Below are positions 31,325-41,368 of a stretch of DNA of 64,000 nucleotides, one piece after another. Numbering within the stretch: position 1 is the stretch's first letter; the number at the start of each line of letters is the position of its first letter. Both the position numbers and the translations under genes were made by a program. A model generated the notes under the pieces. The model was not told the origin of the DNA and ran no database searches. It was given only the letters and a program-made list of their open reading frames with translations. The stretch comes from Stutzerimonas stutzeri (GTDB lineage Bacteria; Pseudomonadota; Gammaproteobacteria; Pseudomonadales; Pseudomonadaceae), in assembly GCA_019056435.1 (NCBI GenBank), contig CP077641.1:4464001-4528000 (forward strand), in the 5' to 3' direction.

Positions 31325-31767
31325 TTGTGTGGAAACAAGGATCCGATCAATTGACGCCAGCACCCAGCATGCTCGGCAGACACCAACATTGACCATGGAC
31401 AGGCCTCACTTTAAGTAACCACCGAGTCCAGCCAGACCAGCGCCGTTCAAATCAGCGTGTTAGGTAAGGGTCTGGCTGCGCGGCCGTCTCAACGAGTCAT
31501 ACGTTTAGTTGGGTGGTGTTCTGGTTGGGCTTGATGACAATGACGGACGAGAACATGTTGAGATGCAGGAACGAGAGCAGCCGAGGCTCGGGTACCCCAA
31601 CCATGCTCTTAAATGGGGCAGTAATAGGGCACCCTGCTCGCTTTAGGCTCGTAATTGTCAAAGTTCCAGCTCAGCAGCGCCGATCACGGAAGCCCCGTGT
31701 CGGCATCGGTCTTGCATGCACTATGTGCCGGAAGCTGCGGCTCACGGACGAAAAATTCAGAAATGGT
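31325..31767. other. Intergenic region upstream of guanidine riboswitch 1
   Basis: About 440 bp with no recognisable gene. GGGCACCCTGCTCGCT at 31634-31649 has the GG-N10-GC spacing of a sigma-54 promoter and would start transcripts roughly 105 bases before the riboswitch; the match is partial and only suggestive. No clear terminator for the preceding operon was found. Confidence 0.35.
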
Positions 31768-31862
31768 CAACTAGGGTTCCGGCTCGAATAGCGAGTGGCT
31801 GGTCCGAGAGTTGGCGACCTCCAGTGAGGTTACACGGCGGGATAAAAGCCCGGGAGACGGCG
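31768..31862 (+). promoter_or_regulatory. Guanidine-I riboswitch (ykkC subtype 1), copy 1
   Basis: All conserved blocks are present in order: ACTAGGGTTCCG, CTGGTCCGAGAG, ACACGG and GGGATAAAAGCCCGGGAG. The variable hairpins form well: GCTCG/CGAG(T) near 31781, and ACCTC/GAGGT near 31817. Class I guanidine riboswitches turn on guanidine detoxification and assimilation genes. About 118 bases separate it from the permease start. Within these, GCGTT/AACGC (31860-31872), and a weak AGCTCC/GGAGGCT stem followed by TTTT (about 31873-31907), could form the expression platform, so transcription termination control is possible. Confidence 0.93.
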
Positions 31863-31980
31863 TTTGAAACGCAGCTCCTTTGCCATGCCCACTCACTGGA
31901 GGCTCTTTTATGCCACCGCTCGGATTCGACAAGACGACCGACCCGCGGCAGCACTTCCCGATCAGCAGTAGGACCTCCCT

Positions 31981-32796
31981 ATGCGCTTGATCAACCGTGT
32001 CCCGGGACGCACTGGCTGGATGCTGCTGGTGATCTTGCCCTTCGCCATTATCCTGTTCGCTTATCTGACCAGTTCGGCGCAGCGGCTGGAAACCAACCCC
32101 AACGATAAGTTGCTACCCAGCTTCACGCAGATGTCCAGTGCGGTGGAGCGTCTGGCCTTCACCCCTGACAAGCGCAGCGGCGATTACCTCTTCTGGCAGG
32201 ACACCATCTCCAGCCTTAAACGCCTCGGTGTAGGTCTGGCGGTTGCTGCAGTCGTTGGCCTTTGCCTTGGTGTCGCGGCCGGCACCCTGCCGCTGTTCAG
32301 CGCGTCGTTGTCACCTCTGCTGACTGTCCTGTCCATGGTGCCGCCGCTTGCGATCCTGCCGATTCTGTTCATCGTGTTCGGGCTTGGCGAGTTGTCGAAG
32401 GTCATGCTTATCGTGATTGGCGTAACGCCGGTACTGGCGCGTGATCTGGAACAACGCGCCAGGGAAATTCCGCCGGAATTGTTGATCAAGGCGCAAACCC
32501 TCGGCGCGAACACCTGGACGCTGATCCTGCGCGTGGTGTTGCCACAGATACTGCCGCGCCTGCTGATTGCCATGCGACTGGTGCTCGGCTCCGCCTGGCT
32601 CTTTCTCATTGCCGCCGAAGCCATCGCGTCCACCGATGGCCTGGGCTACCGAATCTTCCTGGTGCGTCGCTATCTGGCGATGGATGTGATCCTGCCCTAC
32701 GTGGCCTGGATCACCCTGCTGGCATGGACCATGGATTTCAGTCTGCGCAAGCTCACCCAGCTGGCCTTTCCCTGGTATGAAGGAGCCAAGGCATGA
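31981..32796 (+). CDS. ABC transporter permease of the guanidine operon
   Basis: A 271-residue inner-membrane permease of the nitrate/taurine/sulfonate type. The hydrophobic N-terminal helix starts near residue 12. The EAA loop is IPPELLIKAQTLGANTWTLILRVVLPQILP, and VVGLCLGVAAGTLP and AAEAIASTDGLGYRIFLVRRY are family features. Shine-Dalgarno AGTAGGA. The gene overlaps the ATPase gene by 4 bp. In related operons a periplasmic binding protein gene sits between the riboswitch and the permease; here it is absent (see 53807). The probable cargo is guanidine/guanidinium or a close relative. Confidence 0.88.
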   Translation: MRLINRVPGRTGWMLLVILPFAIILFAYLTSSAQRLETNPNDKLLPSFTQMSSAVERLAFTPDKRSGDYLFWQDTISSLKRLGVGLAVAAVVGLCLGVAAGTLPLFSASLSPLLTVLSMVPPLAILPILFIVFGLGELSKVMLIVIGVTPVLARDLEQRAREIPPELLIKAQTLGANTWTLILRVVLPQILPRLLIAMRLVLGSAWLFLIAAEAIASTDGLGYRIFLVRRYLAMDVILPYVAWITLLAWTMDFSLRKLTQLAFPWYEGAKA

Positions 32797-33632
32797 GCGA
32801 AACCAGCATGAGCCAGGCCAGCGAACAGACAATCAAGCCGTTCATTCACGTCAACAACGTCTGGCAGGAATACGGCGATCAGGTGGTGCTGGAACGCCTG
32901 AGCCTGACCGTCGCTGAAGGCGAGTTCTGCACCTTGGTTGGCGCGTCCGGCTGCGGCAAATCCACATTTCTGCGCATGTTGCTTGGGCAAGAACGTCCCA
33001 GCCGCGGCGAAATCCTGCTGGATGACCAGCTCATCGCCGACGAACCGGATGCCAGTCGCGGCGTTGTGTTCCAGCGCTACTCGGTATTTCCTCATCTATC
33101 GGTACTCGACAACGTTGCCCTCGGTCTGGAACTGCCGAAGGCGCCGGTGCTGGGCCGACTGTTCGGCCAAGGCAAGCGTGAAGCACGTGAACAGGCGGAA
33201 GTGGTCCTGCGCAACGTCGGCCTGGGCCAGTCGCTCGACAAGTACCCGGCGCAGCTATCCGGTGGTATGCAGCAGCGTCTGGCGATCGCTCAAGCGCTGA
33301 TCATGAAGCCTCGCGTGTTGTTGCTCGATGAGCCCTTCGGCGCGCTCGATCCCGGGATCCGCAAGGACATGCACGAGCTGCTGCTTCAGCTGTGGCGGGA
33401 AACCCGGTTGACCGTATTCATGGTCACCCATGACCTATCCGAAGGTTTCACCCTCGGCACTCGCATCCTGGTATTCGACAAGATCCGCGTCGATCCCCAT
33501 GCACCTGGCGCCTATGGCGCTCGCGTGACCTACGACATTCCTCTGAACGCTGACCGTCGAGTTGCCCGCGCCGCCATTGGCGATCTGTCGGCACAGCTCG
33601 GGCAAATGCATATCGTCAATCAAGGAACCTGA
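32793..33632 (+). CDS. ABC transporter ATPase of the guanidine operon
   Basis: A 279-residue nucleotide-binding subunit. Walker A GASGCGKST near residue 50, signature LSGGMQQRLAIAQAL near 152, Walker B VLLLDEPFGALD and switch His in VFMVTHDLSEGF. It resembles TauB/SsuB-type ATPases used with NMT1-like binding proteins. It is translated in overlap with the permease (ATGA), and the deiminase subunit follows within 2 bp. Confidence 0.92.
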   Translation: MSETSMSQASEQTIKPFIHVNNVWQEYGDQVVLERLSLTVAEGEFCTLVGASGCGKSTFLRMLLGQERPSRGEILLDDQLIADEPDASRGVVFQRYSVFPHLSVLDNVALGLELPKAPVLGRLFGQGKREAREQAEVVLRNVGLGQSLDKYPAQLSGGMQQRLAIAQALIMKPRVLLLDEPFGALDPGIRKDMHELLLQLWRETRLTVFMVTHDLSEGFTLGTRILVFDKIRVDPHAPGAYGARVTYDIPLNADRRVARAAIGDLSAQLGQMHIVNQGT

Positions 33633-33633
33633 C

Positions 33634-34362
33634 ATGAGCGCTTCACTTGCAATCCGCCCCATTCTGTATGAAGAAACCCTTCCCGGCGGCGGGCATACCT
33701 CCTTCGTGCTCAAGCGCGGACAATTGCTACGCCTGACCGACCTCGAAGGCGGTGCCAACGTCAGCTGTTTGATGTTCAACGCCGCTGAAAAAAGCGAGCG
33801 GCTGAATTTGCCTGACACCCTCAAAGGCCAACACACCGCCAAGCTCACCACCGGCCACTGCCTGTATTCAGACATGGGCCGGGTGCTGGCTTGCATAACA
33901 GCCGACACCTGCGGATGGCATGACAGTTTTGGTGGCGTGCTCAATGCCGATGAAGTCGCCGAGAAGTATGGCCAGGGCCGTTACCAGGAGCTGCGAAACG
34001 GCTTCTTTCGCAACGGTGCGGACAACCTTCTGGTGGAAATGGGCAAATGGAATCTCAACCTGCAGGACCTGCTCATGACCTTGAACCTGTTTAGCAAGGT
34101 CACGGTGGATGCGGACGGCGGCTTCGCTTTTCAGCCCGACAATTCAAAAGCGGGTGATTACGTCGAGCTCTACGCCCCCATGGATGCGCTAGTGGTGCTC
34201 ACGGCCCTGCAACACCCCATGGACCCATCTCCCGAATACGCGCCAAAGCCTGTGCAACTGAGCTGGCACCGGGTCGACAGCGACGGTATCAGTGTGCTCT
34301 GCCGCACCTCGCGCCCCGAAAACGGCCGCGCCTTTCATAACACCGAACGGCTCTACATCTGA
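33634..34362 (+). CDS. Carboxyguanidine deiminase subunit (UAAP1-like, DUF1989)
   Basis: A 242-residue protein of the urea amidolyase-associated family. Pairs of these proteins are now known to form carboxyguanidine deiminase (CgdAB), turning carboxyguanidine into allophanate and ammonia. Seen: LTDLEGGANVSCLMFNAAEKSERLN, the Cys/His block ITADTCGWHDSFGG, and DGGFAFQP. The longer of the two subunits comes first in the operon; which letter (A or B) it carries was not resolved here. Start by AAGGAACCTGAC. It lies 12 bp before its partner. Confidence 0.88.
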   Translation: MSASLAIRPILYEETLPGGGHTSFVLKRGQLLRLTDLEGGANVSCLMFNAAEKSERLNLPDTLKGQHTAKLTTGHCLYSDMGRVLACITADTCGWHDSFGGVLNADEVAEKYGQGRYQELRNGFFRNGADNLLVEMGKWNLNLQDLLMTLNLFSKVTVDADGGFAFQPDNSKAGDYVELYAPMDALVVLTALQHPMDPSPEYAPKPVQLSWHRVDSDGISVLCRTSRPENGRAFHNTERLYI

Positions 34363-34374
34363 GGAGGCGGCGCC

Positions 34375-35010
34375 ATGACCATCCACGAGAGCAACCTTCA
34401 CCCAGAAACCGCCGTGTTCCGCCATGTAATCCCTGCGGGCGAGCCTTACCTGTTCGAAGTAAAGGCGGGCCAGTCCCTGCGACTGCTGGACCTTGAAGGC
34501 AACCAGGCTATCGACACCCTGTTCTTCAGTGCACAAAACCCACGTGAGCGTTTCGACCCGCAGCGCACGCTGCGTAAGCAGAACAAGGTCTACCTGACCG
34601 CCGGCACGGTGCTGTATTCAAACCTGGGCAACCCGCTGCTGACCATTACCGCAGACACCTGCGGCCGCCATGACACGCTTGGCGGCGCCTGTGCCCAAGA
34701 GAGCAATGTGGTCCGCTACGCACTGGACAAGCGCTACATGCACAGCTGCCGTGACAACTTCCTGCGCGCCAGCCTGCACGACGGGCGCCTCGAGAAGCGC
34801 GACATCGGTGCCAACATCAACTTCTTCATGAACGTACCCGTCACGGTCGATGGCGGCCTTACCTTCGAGGATGGCATTTCAGCGCCAGGCAAGTACGTGG
34901 AGCTGAGAGCCGAAATGGACGTGATCGTCCTGATATCCAACTGCCCCCAGCTGAATAACCCATGCAACGGATGGAACCCCACGCCTGCCGAGGTGCTGGT
35001 ATGGGCCTAA
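34375..35010 (+). CDS. Carboxyguanidine deiminase partner subunit (UAAP2-like, DUF1989)
   Basis: A 211-residue homologue of the preceding protein. Shared core: LLDLEGNQAIDTLFFSAQNPRERFD, ITADTCGRHDTLGGACAQESN, then VPVTVDGGLTFEDGISAPGKYVELRAEMD. The DTCGxHDxxGGxC cluster, with a second Cys, is the likely metal site. With its partner it would deiminate the carboxylase product, so the carboxylase acts on guanidine rather than urea. Start by GAGGAGGCGGCG, a strong ribosome site. Confidence 0.9.
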   Translation: MTIHESNLHPETAVFRHVIPAGEPYLFEVKAGQSLRLLDLEGNQAIDTLFFSAQNPRERFDPQRTLRKQNKVYLTAGTVLYSNLGNPLLTITADTCGRHDTLGGACAQESNVVRYALDKRYMHSCRDNFLRASLHDGRLEKRDIGANINFFMNVPVTVDGGLTFEDGISAPGKYVELRAEMDVIVLISNCPQLNNPCNGWNPTPAEVLVWA

Positions 35011-35245
35011 AAGATAGTCAACTGGCGAACCTTAAGCCGCAAACGATTCGACGCTGGCTCTTCTCGCTATGTCAGAGCCGCTCGGGCCAATGTCTTAGGC
35101 AACCTCCCGAGTTCAGGTCGGATCCTCCTGCACGTTCGGCTGGTAATCGCTGAACCGGCCTCAATGAATCTGTTTTCCGCCATGGACGACCGTGGTGCAG
35201 CCCCAACAGCGGCGGGACGGCCCGCCACCTTCGAGGACTCCTCGA

Positions 35246-38200
35246 ATGTTCAACAAACTGCTGATCGCCAACCGCGGAGCCATTGCCTGCCGCATCCTGC
35301 GCACCCTGAAGGCGCTCAACTGCAAGGGTGTGGCCGTCTATTCCGAGGCTGATGCAGCCAGCCTGCATCTCCAGCACGCCGACGAAGCGCACAGCCTGGG
35401 CGAAGGCGCCGCGTCGGGCACCTACCTGGCGATCGAGAAGATTCTCGGCATCGCTCAGGAAACCGGAGCCAAAGCCATCCACCCGGGCTACGGCTTTCTC
35501 TCCGAGAACGCCGCCTTCGCCGAGGCCTGCGAGGCCGCCGGCATCGCCTTCGTCGGCCCGACCCCGGAACAACTTCGGGTCTTCGGCCTGAAGCACACCG
35601 CCCGCGCGCTGGCCAAGGCGTACGGTGTGCCGATGCTGGAAGGCACCGAACTGCTGGAAAACCTCGACGCCGCATTGAAAGCCAGTGATGAGATCGGCTA
35701 TCCGGTGATGCTGAAAAGCACCGCGGGCGGCGGCGGCATCGGCATGCGCGTGTGCCGCTCCGCCGAGGAACTGTCGGACGCCTTCGAAGCGGTCAAGCGG
35801 CTGGGGCAGAACAACTTCAGCGACTCGTGCGTGTTCATCGAGAAGTACATCCAGCGCGCCCGCCACTTGGAAGTACAGGTATTCGGCGACGGCGCCGGCG
35901 AGGTGATTGCTCTCGGCGTGCGCGACTGCTCGGTGCAGCGGCGCAACCAGAAGGTGCTGGAGGAAACCCCGGCGCCGAACCTGCCGGCCGGCATGGCCGA
36001 AGCGCTCTGCGAGGCGGCGGTGAAGCTGGCGAAAGCCGTGAGCTACCGCAGCGCCGGAACCGTCGAATTCGTCTACGACAGCGAGGCAGAGCGCTTTTAC
36101 TTCCTCGAGGTAAACACCCGCCTGCAGGTCGAGCACGGCGTCACCGAGCAGGTTTGGGGCGTCGACCTGGTGCGCTGGATGATTGAGCTGGCCGCTGGCG
36201 ATCTGGCCCCGCTGGCTGAACTGGCCAAGGGCCTGAAGCCCAGCGGTCATTCGATCCAGGCGCGCGTGTATGCCGAGGACCCGGGCCGCGACTTCCAGCC
36301 GAGCCCCGGCCTCCTGACAGCGGTGGCCTTCCCCGAGGCCGCCGGCAAGGCCCTGCGCATCGACACCTGGGTCGAGGCCGGCTGCGAGATCCCACCCTAC
36401 TTCGACCCGATGATTGCCAAAATCATCACCTGGGCGCCCGATCGCGAGGCGGCCCGCACCGCGCTGGATCGCGCGCTGGACAACTCGCTGCTCTATGGCG
36501 TGGAAACCAACCGCGACTACCTGCGCCAGATCCTTAGCTACGCTCCTTTCGCCGAAGGCAACCCCTGGACTCGCTGCCTGGAAGGGCTGACCTACCGAGC
36601 CACCACCTTCGAAGTGATCACCGCAGGCACCCAGACCACGGTTCAGGATTTCCCCGGCCGCCAGGGCTACTGGGCGGTGGGCGTGCCGCCGTCCGGCCCG
36701 ATGGACAGCCGCGCCCTGCGACTGGGCAATGCCCTGCTCGGCAATCCGTCTGATGCGGCCGGGCTGGAAATCACCATGAGCGGGCCCATCCTGCGCTTTA
36801 ACACCGATGCCGTGGTGGCAGTGACGGGCGCGGAGATTCCGTTGAAGCTGGACGACGTCGAGCAGCCGATGTGTACCGCCCTCTTCGTCCCGGCCGGCAG
36901 CACCCTTGCCATTGGCACCATCGCCGGAGCCGGAGCACGCAGCTATCTTTGCGTACGCGGCGGCTTGCAAGTGCCCCAGTACCTCGGCAGCCGGAGCACC
37001 TTTACCCTCGGCCAGTTCGGCGGACATGCAGGCCGCGCCCTGCGCGCCGGCGACGTGCTGCACCTGGCGCCGCTCGCCGATACTGCCGTCGGCGCCAGCC
37101 TGCCGCTCGAGCAGTGCAGCAACCTGCCGGCGATCCGCGAGATCCGTGTGATCTACGGCCCGCATGGCGCGCCGGAATACTTCACCGAAGGCTACATCGA
37201 GACCTTCTTCGCCACCGACTGGGAAGTGCATTTCAACTCCAGCCGCACCGGCGTACGCCTGATCGGCCCCAAGCCCGAGTGGGTGCGCGAAAGCGGCGGC
37301 GAGGCCGGTCTGCACCCGTCGAACATTCACGACAACCCCTACGCCATCGGCGCGGTGGACTTCACGGGCGACATGCCGGTGATCCTCGGCCCGGACGGCC
37401 CGAGCCTGGGCGGCTTTGTCTGTCCGGTGACCATCATCGAGGCGGATCTGTGGCAACTCGGCCAGCTCAAGGCTGGCGACAAGGTGCGCTTCGTACCGGT
37501 GGATATCGACACGGCGCGGGCGTTGGCAAAGGATCTGGAACAAGAAATTCACGGAGGGGCGAATTCATTCGCCCGCGTTGACACGGCAACAGTGGCGAAG
37601 AAATTCGCCCCTACGTCTCCCATCGTCCTTGACCTGGGCGAAGCCGATACGCGCCTGGTAGCGCGGCTCTCCGGCGACACGCACCTGCTGCTGGAAATCG
37701 GCCAGCCGGAGCTGGATCTGGTGCTGCGCTTCCGCGGTCATGCGCTGATGCAGGCGCTGGAGGCGAAGAGCCTGGATGGGGTGATCGACCTTACCCCCGG
37801 CATCCGCTCGCTGCAGGTCCACTACCAGCCAGAAACCCTGCCGCTGAGCATGCTACTCGACACGGTAGCCGGTCTCTGGGACGCCGTATGCTCGGCGCAG
37901 GATCTGAAGGTCCCCTCGCGTATCGTGCATCTGCCGCTGTCCTGGGACGACCCGGCTTGCCAGCTGGCGATCGACAAGTACATGACCACGGTGCGCAAGG
38001 ACGCGCCCTGGTGCCCGAGCAATCTGGAATTCATTCGTCGTATCAACGACCTGCCGAACCTCGACGCCGTTTATAAGACTGTGTTCGAGGCCAGCTATCT
38101 GGTCATGGGCCTGGGCGACGTCTACCTCGGCGCCCCTGTCGCCACTCCGCTGGACCCGCGCCATCGTCTGGTCACCACCAAGTACAACCCGGCACGTACC

Positions 38201-38862
38201 TGGACCGCCGAGAACTCGGTCGGTATTGGCGGCGCCTACATGTGCGTTTATGGCATGGAAGGGCCTGGTGGCTACCAGTTCGTCGGTCGCACCCTGCAGA
38301 TGTGGAACCGTTATCGCGCCGTCGAGGCCTTTGGCGGCCAGCCCTGGCTGCTTCGTTTTTTCGACCAGATCAGCTTTTATCCGGTCTCGGCCGAGGAGCT
38401 CCTGAAAATCCGCCGCGATTTTCCGCTGGGTCGCTACCCCTTGAAGATCGAGGAGACCGAGCTGCGGCTGTCCGACTACCAGGACTTCCTGGTCCGTGAA
38501 GCCGAGGGCATCGACGCCTTCCGCCAGCAGCAGCGCGCCGCGTTCCATGCCGAGCGTCAACGCTGGATCGAGTCCGGCCAGGCGCATTTCGAGAGCGAAG
38601 AAGTCGCCCCCGACCTCGGTGAAGACGCCCCCTCGGTGCCGGTGAGCACGGCATCGAGAGCCACATCGCCGGCAACCTCTGGCAGGTTCAGGTCGAGCCG
38701 GGCGCGATGGTCGAGGCCGGCGACGTATTGGTCATTCTCGAGTCGATGAAGATGGAAATCCCACTAACCGCGCCCGTCGGCGGGATTGTGAAGGAAGTTC
38801 GGGTGCAGCCCGGCTCCCCCGTGCGCGCCGGCCAGCGCGTGGTAGTGATCGAGGAAGCCTGA
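35246..38862 (+). CDS. Guanidine (urea-type) carboxylase, biotin enzyme (frame break before biotin domain)
   Basis: About 1205 aa when one C is added to the run at 38628-38632; as written the frame stops at 38749. Domains: biotin carboxylase (residues 1-450; [21 protein letters not shown] loop, [19 protein letters not shown]). Then KipA-like (about 460-760; [33 protein letters not shown]), KipI-like (about 870-1070; [18 protein letters not shown]) and a C-terminal biotinyl domain with ESMKME. Sequence alone cannot separate urea from guanidine carboxylase; the riboswitch and deiminase pair argue for guanidine. A REP-like palindrome lies in frame at about residue 770-790. Confidence 0.9.
37555..37614. 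repeat. REP-like inverted-repeat pair inside the carboxylase gene
   Basis: GGGGCGAATTCATTCGCCC is followed 19 bases later by GGCGAAGAAATTCGCCCCTACG. The outer arms GGGGCGAATT/AATTCGCCCC pair. This is the wording of Pseudomonas interspersed REP elements, normally intergenic. Here it stays in frame and encodes [22 protein letters not shown] between the KipA-like and KipI-like domains. Confidence 0.72.
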
Positions 38863-38873
38863 CGCCGAACAAC

Positions 38874-38976
38874 CGTAGGGTGGATCACGCTTCACCGATC
38901 CACCTGCCGGCCCGCAGGACCGGCCCGAACATCAACGGTGGAAAAGGCTGCGCCGTTTTCCATCCTACGAAGGACA
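38874..38976. repeat. REP-type palindrome pair between carboxylase and allophanate hydrolase genes
   Basis: CGTAGGGTGGATCACGCTTCACCGATCCACC at the left and GGTGGAAAAGGCTGCGCCGTTTTCCATCCTACG at the right each fold into a hairpin. The GTAGGGTGGA and TCCATCCTAC ends are inverted with respect to each other. This is the common stutzeri-type REP doublet. It separates the two genes, and may stabilise or attenuate the transcript. Confidence 0.75.
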
Positions 38977-38981
38977 CGAGC

Positions 38982-40784
38982 ATGAACGACACATTCGACC
39001 TGCGCCTCGACACTCTGCGCGCCGCCTATGCCGCCGGTGAAACCACCCCGCGCCGGCTGATCGCTGGACTGCGCGACAAGGCCGCCGCCCTCAATCCCGA
39101 ATTCAAGCTGTTCATCCACCTACTGACGACGGAAGAACTGGAACCCTACCTCGCCGCGCTGGATGGCAAGTCGCCCGCCGAGCTGCCTCTGTACGGCGTC
39201 CCCTTTGCCATCAAGGACAACATTGATCTGGCAGGTATCCCCACGACGGCTGCCTGCCCGGCCTTCGCCTATACGCCGGACGCCAGCGCGACCATCGTCA
39301 GCCAGCTAATTACCCTCGGCGCTATCCCGATGGGCAAGACCAACCTCGACCAGTTCGCCACCGGGCTCAACGGTACTCGCTCGCCCTACGGTGAATGCCG
39401 CAACAGTGTGCATCCGGATTACCCGTCTGGAGGCTCAAGCGCCGGGTCGTCACTCGCCGTGGCACTGGGTGTTGCGACCTTTGCTTTGGGCACCGACACC
39501 GCCGGTTCCGGCCGCGTGCCGGCGGCCCTGAACAATCTGGTGGGCCTGAAAGCCACCAAGGGCCTGATCTCGACGGCTGGCGTCGTACCGGCGTGCCGTA
39601 CGCTGGATTGCGTTACGTTCTTCACGGCCACCGCGCTTGAGGCCAGCCAGTTGCTGTCGCTGACGGCTGGGCTCGATCCGCGCGACGAATACAGCCGCGC
39701 CAACCCGCAATGGAACGACGGCGCAGCCTTCGGACGGGTCAAAACTTTCCGCTTCGGCGTGCCGAAGGAGCTGGAATTCCTCGGTTGCCCGGAAAGCCCG
39801 ACGCTGTTCCACAACACCATCGAGCACCTCAAAGCCATCGGTGGCGAACCGGTCAACATAGACTTCACGCCCTTCCTCGAAGCCGCCCGCCTGCTGTATG
39901 AAGGCCCCTGGGTCGCCGAACGCTACAGCGTCGCCGGCGAACTGATCGAGCAGCAGCCGGACGCCGTCCTGCCGGTAATAAAGGCGGTACTGGAGAAGGC
40001 GCCGGGTACAACCGCCGTGCAGCTGTTTCGTGCCCAGTACCGCCTGCAACAGCTCAAGGCAATCTGCGACCGGATCATGAACGAGGTCGACTGCGTGCTG
40101 ACCCCAGCCTACCCCCGCCCCGTGACGCTGGAGGAGCTGCACGCCGAGCCGGTCAAGCGCAACTCGGACCTGGGCTACTACACCAACTTCATGAACATGC
40201 TGGACTACGCGGCCGTCGCGGTGCCAGCAGGCAAGATGCAGAACGGATTGCCGTGGGGCATCACCCTGTTTGGCCGCGCCTTTACCGACCAGTACCTGCT
40301 GAGCCTGGCCGATGCGCTGCAGCGTCACACCGGCATCATGCTCATCGGCGGCCAGTCGGTCACTTCGCCCGCGCCCGTGTATCCGGCTCGTAACGACCGC
40401 GCTCGCGTGGTTGTCTGTGGCGCCCACCTCGACGGCTTGCCGTTGAACTGGCAACTCAAGCAACGCGGGGGTCGGCTGCTCGAAGCCACCCGAAGTTCGC
40501 CGGACTACAAGCTCTATGCGCTTGCCGGCGGCCCTCCGTTCCGCCCGGGCATGGTCCGTGTGACCGATGGTGGCGTGGCGATCGAAGTAGAGGTCTGGGA
40601 CATGCCGAGCAGTGAGCTCGGCTCGTTCCTGACTGGCATTCCCGCCCCGCTCGGCCTGGGCAAGGTACAGCTTGCCGATGGCCGCTGGGAAACCGGCTTC
40701 ATCTGTGAGCCATACGGCTTGCAAGATGCACGCGACATCAGCGAATTGGGCGGCTGGCGGGCGTACCTGGAGAGTCGCGCCTGA
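38982..40784 (+). CDS. atzF: Allophanate hydrolase
   Basis: A 600-residue amidase-signature enzyme that converts allophanate to two ammonia and two CO2, the last step of guanidine or urea assimilation. Catalytic Lys-cisSer-Ser: FAIKDNIDLAGIPTTAACPA near residue 77, SGGSSAGSSLAVALGVATFALGTDTAGSGRVPA near 147. A C-terminal domain from about residue 470 (VVVCGAHLDGLPLNWQL, LAGGPPFRPGMVRV) matches the AtzF gamma-glutamylcyclotransferase-like extension. Start by AAGGACACGAGC. Last gene of the first riboswitch operon. Confidence 0.95.
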   Translation: MNDTFDLRLDTLRAAYAAGETTPRRLIAGLRDKAAALNPEFKLFIHLLTTEELEPYLAALDGKSPAELPLYGVPFAIKDNIDLAGIPTTAACPAFAYTPDASATIVSQLITLGAIPMGKTNLDQFATGLNGTRSPYGECRNSVHPDYPSGGSSAGSSLAVALGVATFALGTDTAGSGRVPAALNNLVGLKATKGLISTAGVVPACRTLDCVTFFTATALEASQLLSLTAGLDPRDEYSRANPQWNDGAAFGRVKTFRFGVPKELEFLGCPESPTLFHNTIEHLKAIGGEPVNIDFTPFLEAARLLYEGPWVAERYSVAGELIEQQPDAVLPVIKAVLEKAPGTTAVQLFRAQYRLQQLKAICDRIMNEVDCVLTPAYPRPVTLEELHAEPVKRNSDLGYYTNFMNMLDYAAVAVPAGKMQNGLPWGITLFGRAFTDQYLLSLADALQRHTGIMLIGGQSVTSPAPVYPARNDRARVVVCGAHLDGLPLNWQLKQRGGRLLEATRSSPDYKLYALAGGPPFRPGMVRVTDGGVAIEVEVWDMPSSELGSFLTGIPAPLGLGKVQLADGRWETGFICEPYGLQDARDISELGGWRAYLESRA

Positions 40785-40853
40785 CACTCCGGCTGCAGGC
40801 CTTGTTTGCTTGCGAAGCCATCCTAAGATTGTCGCCAGCAGGTCACGGCCTAA

Positions 40854-41212
40854 AAGGCCGTATGCCAGATCACCCGACATCGTCTTTTACCAACGCTGCG
40901 CCGATTCGACGAGCTGTCCAACAAGCCTGTCGTCGACTATCCGCTGGCGGCGCAGCGGCCCATCGAAGACAGGCTGGGCCGTCGACCGTATTTACAAGCG
41001 CTCATTTCCAATATGTATGGCCCAGTGGGCCGCTCTGAACCGGGTACTGCCAGCAGGCCATGCAGGGCCTGGCGCAGATGCACAAGGACAGCATGATTCG
41101 CGACGCTGGCCGTGGCGTCACCCTCTCGAACCCTCTTATCGCGCCGTTTATTCGCTATCGATCAGCACCATCGCGGCGCACCGCTCACCATTTGAGCGCA
41201 GACAACACATAG
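40854..41212 (+). pseudogene. Unrecognised coding remnant between the two guanidine operons
   Basis: An open stretch with protein-like content but no start codon: LRRFDELSNKPVVDYPLAAQ, then RLGRRPYLQALISNMYGPVG. It shifts frame near 41041 and continues as QQAMQGLAQMHKDSMIRD and GVTLSNPLIAPFIRY to a stop at 41212. It looks like the C-terminal part of a gene whose beginning is missing. I do not recognise the family. It occupies most of the 580-bp space before riboswitch 2, so chance coding is not excluded. Confidence 0.4.
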
Positions 41213-41368
41213 ATTTCATACCAGTCATCATGTCCTTGCATCGCAAGTTGTTGAATGTAAAAGCCATTAGGCGACTACCGGAAGTGGCACGCAATCTGCT
41301 CAGCCTATAGTGAACGGGATGAGTCGCCACAGCACTCATGACGCTCGGCACACAGGCGCAACACCAAG

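Noticed and set aside
35072..37552. An 826-codon minus-strand open frame opposite the carboxylase
   Set aside because: Low-complexity, His/Gly/Val-rich translation produced by codon bias of the opposite strand; the plus-strand protein has all carboxylase motifs.
35246..38862. Plain urea carboxylase for urea use
   Set aside because: The guanidine-I riboswitch and the two carboxyguanidine deiminase subunits in the operon argue for guanidine as substrate.
39450..40880. Large minus-strand open frame opposite allophanate hydrolase
   Set aside because: Shadow frame; the plus strand carries the intact amidase signature.
41347..41362. Sigma-54 promoter upstream of riboswitch 2
   Set aside because: GGCAC and GC elements are present but spaced one base too short for GG-N10-GC, so it was not listed as a feature.
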